DNA of 6,386 nt from Chloroflexota bacterium (GTDB taxonomy: Bacteria > Chloroflexota > Anaerolineae > Aggregatilineales > UBA2796): contig RFIM01000015.1 of the NCBI GenBank assembly GCA_003695215.1, positions 1 through 6,386 of the forward strand, written 5' to 3'. Position numbers and translations under genes: made by a program. Under the pieces are notes generated by a model. That model did no database searches. It had not been told where the DNA came from and saw only the letters and a program-made list of their open reading frames with translations. Below, piece by piece: positions 5,801-6,386 of this stretch (its first letter is position 1; every line of letters begins with the position of its first letter).

Positions 5801-6386
5801 CCTCGGCACGCCCAACTTGCACTGCAAGCCAATCTTCCTCATCTAACTCAATTGTCAGAGCGCGCTCATAGCACGCCAATGCCTCGGACCATTTGCCGAC
5901 AGCACGATAAAGCGCAGCCAAGTCAGCTAGCGGCGCGGTCTCTTCATCCACAATAGCGAGCGCCGCTTCGATTCTGCCCGCAAAGGCATAAGCACGGCAT
6001 AAGGCGAGCCTGATCGTCTCTAAAGCAGCCGCATCCTGCAGCCGATGTAAAATCTCAGCCGCGGCTTCCAAATGTGCGATAGCCGTCGCCACTTCGCCGT
6101 TCAGATACGCTAGCCTGCCAAGCGCGCTGAGCGTCTCAGCGACTGCATAGGGCGAATCGAGCGTTTGACGTATCTCAAGCGCGCGTGTCAGCGCCTCACG
6201 CGCCTCCTCAGGGCGATTCTCCTCAGTCAGCGCTAGACCTTGCCGTTGTAGAAAAGCAGCTTGCGTGGTGCGCTCATCCTCCAGGTAAAGCGCCTCTTGG
6301 AAAGGCGTGAAATCAAGCGGCGGCACTTCGAACGGCCTGCTCTCGGAATCGCGGAACGGTTCAGGCAGGTCGAACAAGACGCTGCA
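2805..6386 (-). CDS. Very large TPR-repeat protein, first gene of the exporter operon
   Basis: About 1190 residues, made almost wholly of tetratricopeptide repeats: helix pairs that stack into a superhelix for binding proteins. Numbering from the TTG at 6375-6377, clear units include GYRERGQYERAVICYQRAL (about 380-400), DLGTAHAAIGQARGAAEAF (about 715), KLNQFEAAAQAYEQALALL (about 783-809), LDDYEAAQRHYTEAI (about 821-846) and LGRAQQALSQLDRAVQTF (about 1017-1050). By eye there are more than 20 units, many in the longer 40-residue spacing. The first 30 residues are acidic and proline-rich. The last 100 or so are helical but less regular. No signal peptide, membrane helix or enzyme domain is visible, so a cytoplasmic scaffold is likely. 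The 5' end is uncertain: the frame is open to the window edge, the TTG is the only start candidate there, and no Shine-Dalgarno site shows in the 9 bases before it. Its stop overlaps the permease start by 4 bases, so the two are probably translated together. The binding partner is unknown. Confidence 0.9.
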   Translation of the reverse strand, partial: CSVLFDLPEPFRDSESRPFEVPPLDFTPFQEALYLEDERTTQAAFLQRQGLALTEENRPEEAREALTRALEIRQTLDSPYAVAETLSALGRLAYLNGEVATAIAHLEAAAEILHRLQDAAALETIRLALCRAYAFAGRIEAALAIVDEETAPLADLAALYRAVGKWSEALACYERALTIELDEEDWLAVQVGRAEALILAGRHAEALRSAPEGSFTALWARALSCHLQGDLSNALSAYQALETVTPYAWRGIVARAKARALAALGHLREAALLVGAEGVWYEARQPYAAFARQRLSLALYAHFCLMLNESDEAQRAAEEARTLRAERPDPEAEAIACCVLGRLAQRANDFERMSAAFEAALKALSALHDDSARAHILHTLGDGYRERGQYERAVICYQRALSFTPSETVLTYLALAEALTALGRHAEALEAGAEAIAALHGQQETADLALLGFAYAQQARRQMHYGRAERAQEINEHWLRILAARLPQATAHPEPAVQALAIGLYLRSALESAFAERDPIELVDLAERALQIVEQSAPQTIAEWAARRDLAELYRRLGRSAEAIEVLAPALALDRHEDAYTALWRDIYLCAARACVPHSRAHIGAEHYYTQAMFNERDERKRAFIALEAAESCRRCGNDEQAAEHYAVAAALFSRASDSKQQAEALMLSAEAHFRLQRYEPAIQAFQAALRVLERTTKPSSARMAQLYADLGTAHAAIGQARGAAEAFKQALRLIDQFNEPQRYATILTAFARAEMRLEAYQSAATAYQEVLQFEHPPEARQSLLAEFGTALQKLNQFEAAAQAYEQALALLEPGSKKRAELEQALADCYTALDDYEAAQRHYTEAIAHAVPEQRGALWLALGNLQRRYDHLESALESYGQALEHLDKQRQGVQRAEAERATGEILLALQRPQQAIPHLERAFELEKAQARQAPATLIALLQALAAAYEQCGDLGRAAAHQHSALVYQDAQRAPEAYLATLAELRRLYAQLGRHGEVIKACEEALRLEHTLARPNKARLGQTYLALGRAQQALSQLDRAVQTFQQALQIAPEPEIEHALAEVRAEIARHEQALDVATQSRSLLERTRLPDLRSLVFVIALQAQHSLALGRLDMLQQYLDDLIATVRGRRHELIFATADPTAQALLALLHGADAAEARLASAEYRAALDLLRREAQPNAALMKVLHYLLESASG
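2818..2823 (-). promoter_or_regulatory. Ribosome binding site of the permease gene, inside the TPR gene
   Basis: The minus strand reads GGAGAG here, 9 bases before the permease ATG (2806-2808), inside the last codons of the TPR gene. It lets ribosomes start afresh at the permease as well as re-initiate after the overlapping stop. Confidence 0.6.

Noticed and set aside
2862..5871. Many short frames on both strands within 2862-5871
   Set aside because: They are shadows of the TPR gene: Arg/Ala-rich translations with no domains, explained by the high GC of the real reading frame.

Overview
The window reads almost entirely on the minus strand and looks like chromosomal DNA of a moderately GC-rich bacterium. 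Nothing in it fixes the taxonomy. The Ala/Leu/Arg/Gln-rich proteins, the long TPR protein and the Wzm/Wzt-type exporter would suit Chloroflexota or a similar environmental lineage, but this is a low-confidence inference from style. Both window edges cut into open reading frames, as in a short metagenomic contig. No tRNA, rRNA, CRISPR array, transposase or insertion sequence was found.

In the direction of transcription (right to left) there are two blocks. Block A (6386 to 1244) holds three genes joined by two 4-base ATGA stop/start overlaps: a protein of about 1190 residues built almost entirely of tetratricopeptide (TPR) repeats, an ABC-2 type permease with about six membrane segments, and a 260-residue ABC ATPase of the Wzt/TagH type. 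The last two form a complete exporter of the kind that moves cell-surface polysaccharides or teichoic-acid-like polymers to the outer face of the membrane. The ATPase has no C-terminal carbohydrate-binding domain. The TPR protein has no visible signal peptide or membrane segment, so it is probably a cytoplasmic scaffold or adaptor made together with the transporter. No glycosyltransferase or other polymer-synthesis gene is in view, so the substrate is unknown.

Block B follows a 138-base gap that contains a perfect TATAAT hexamer. It holds an unrecognised 211-residue soluble protein and, 35 bases further on, the start of a protein with an N-terminal membrane helix, a Pro/Asp-rich tail and two tandem 19-residue repeats, cut off by the window edge.

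The most unusual signal is in the leaders of the two block B genes. Both carry the same Shine-Dalgarno block (GAAGGACGT) and the same start block (CTTTATG). In the second gene these are 2 bases apart. In the first they are 17 bases apart, and the extra DNA forms an inverted repeat that could fold and bring the ribosome-binding site back next to the start codon.
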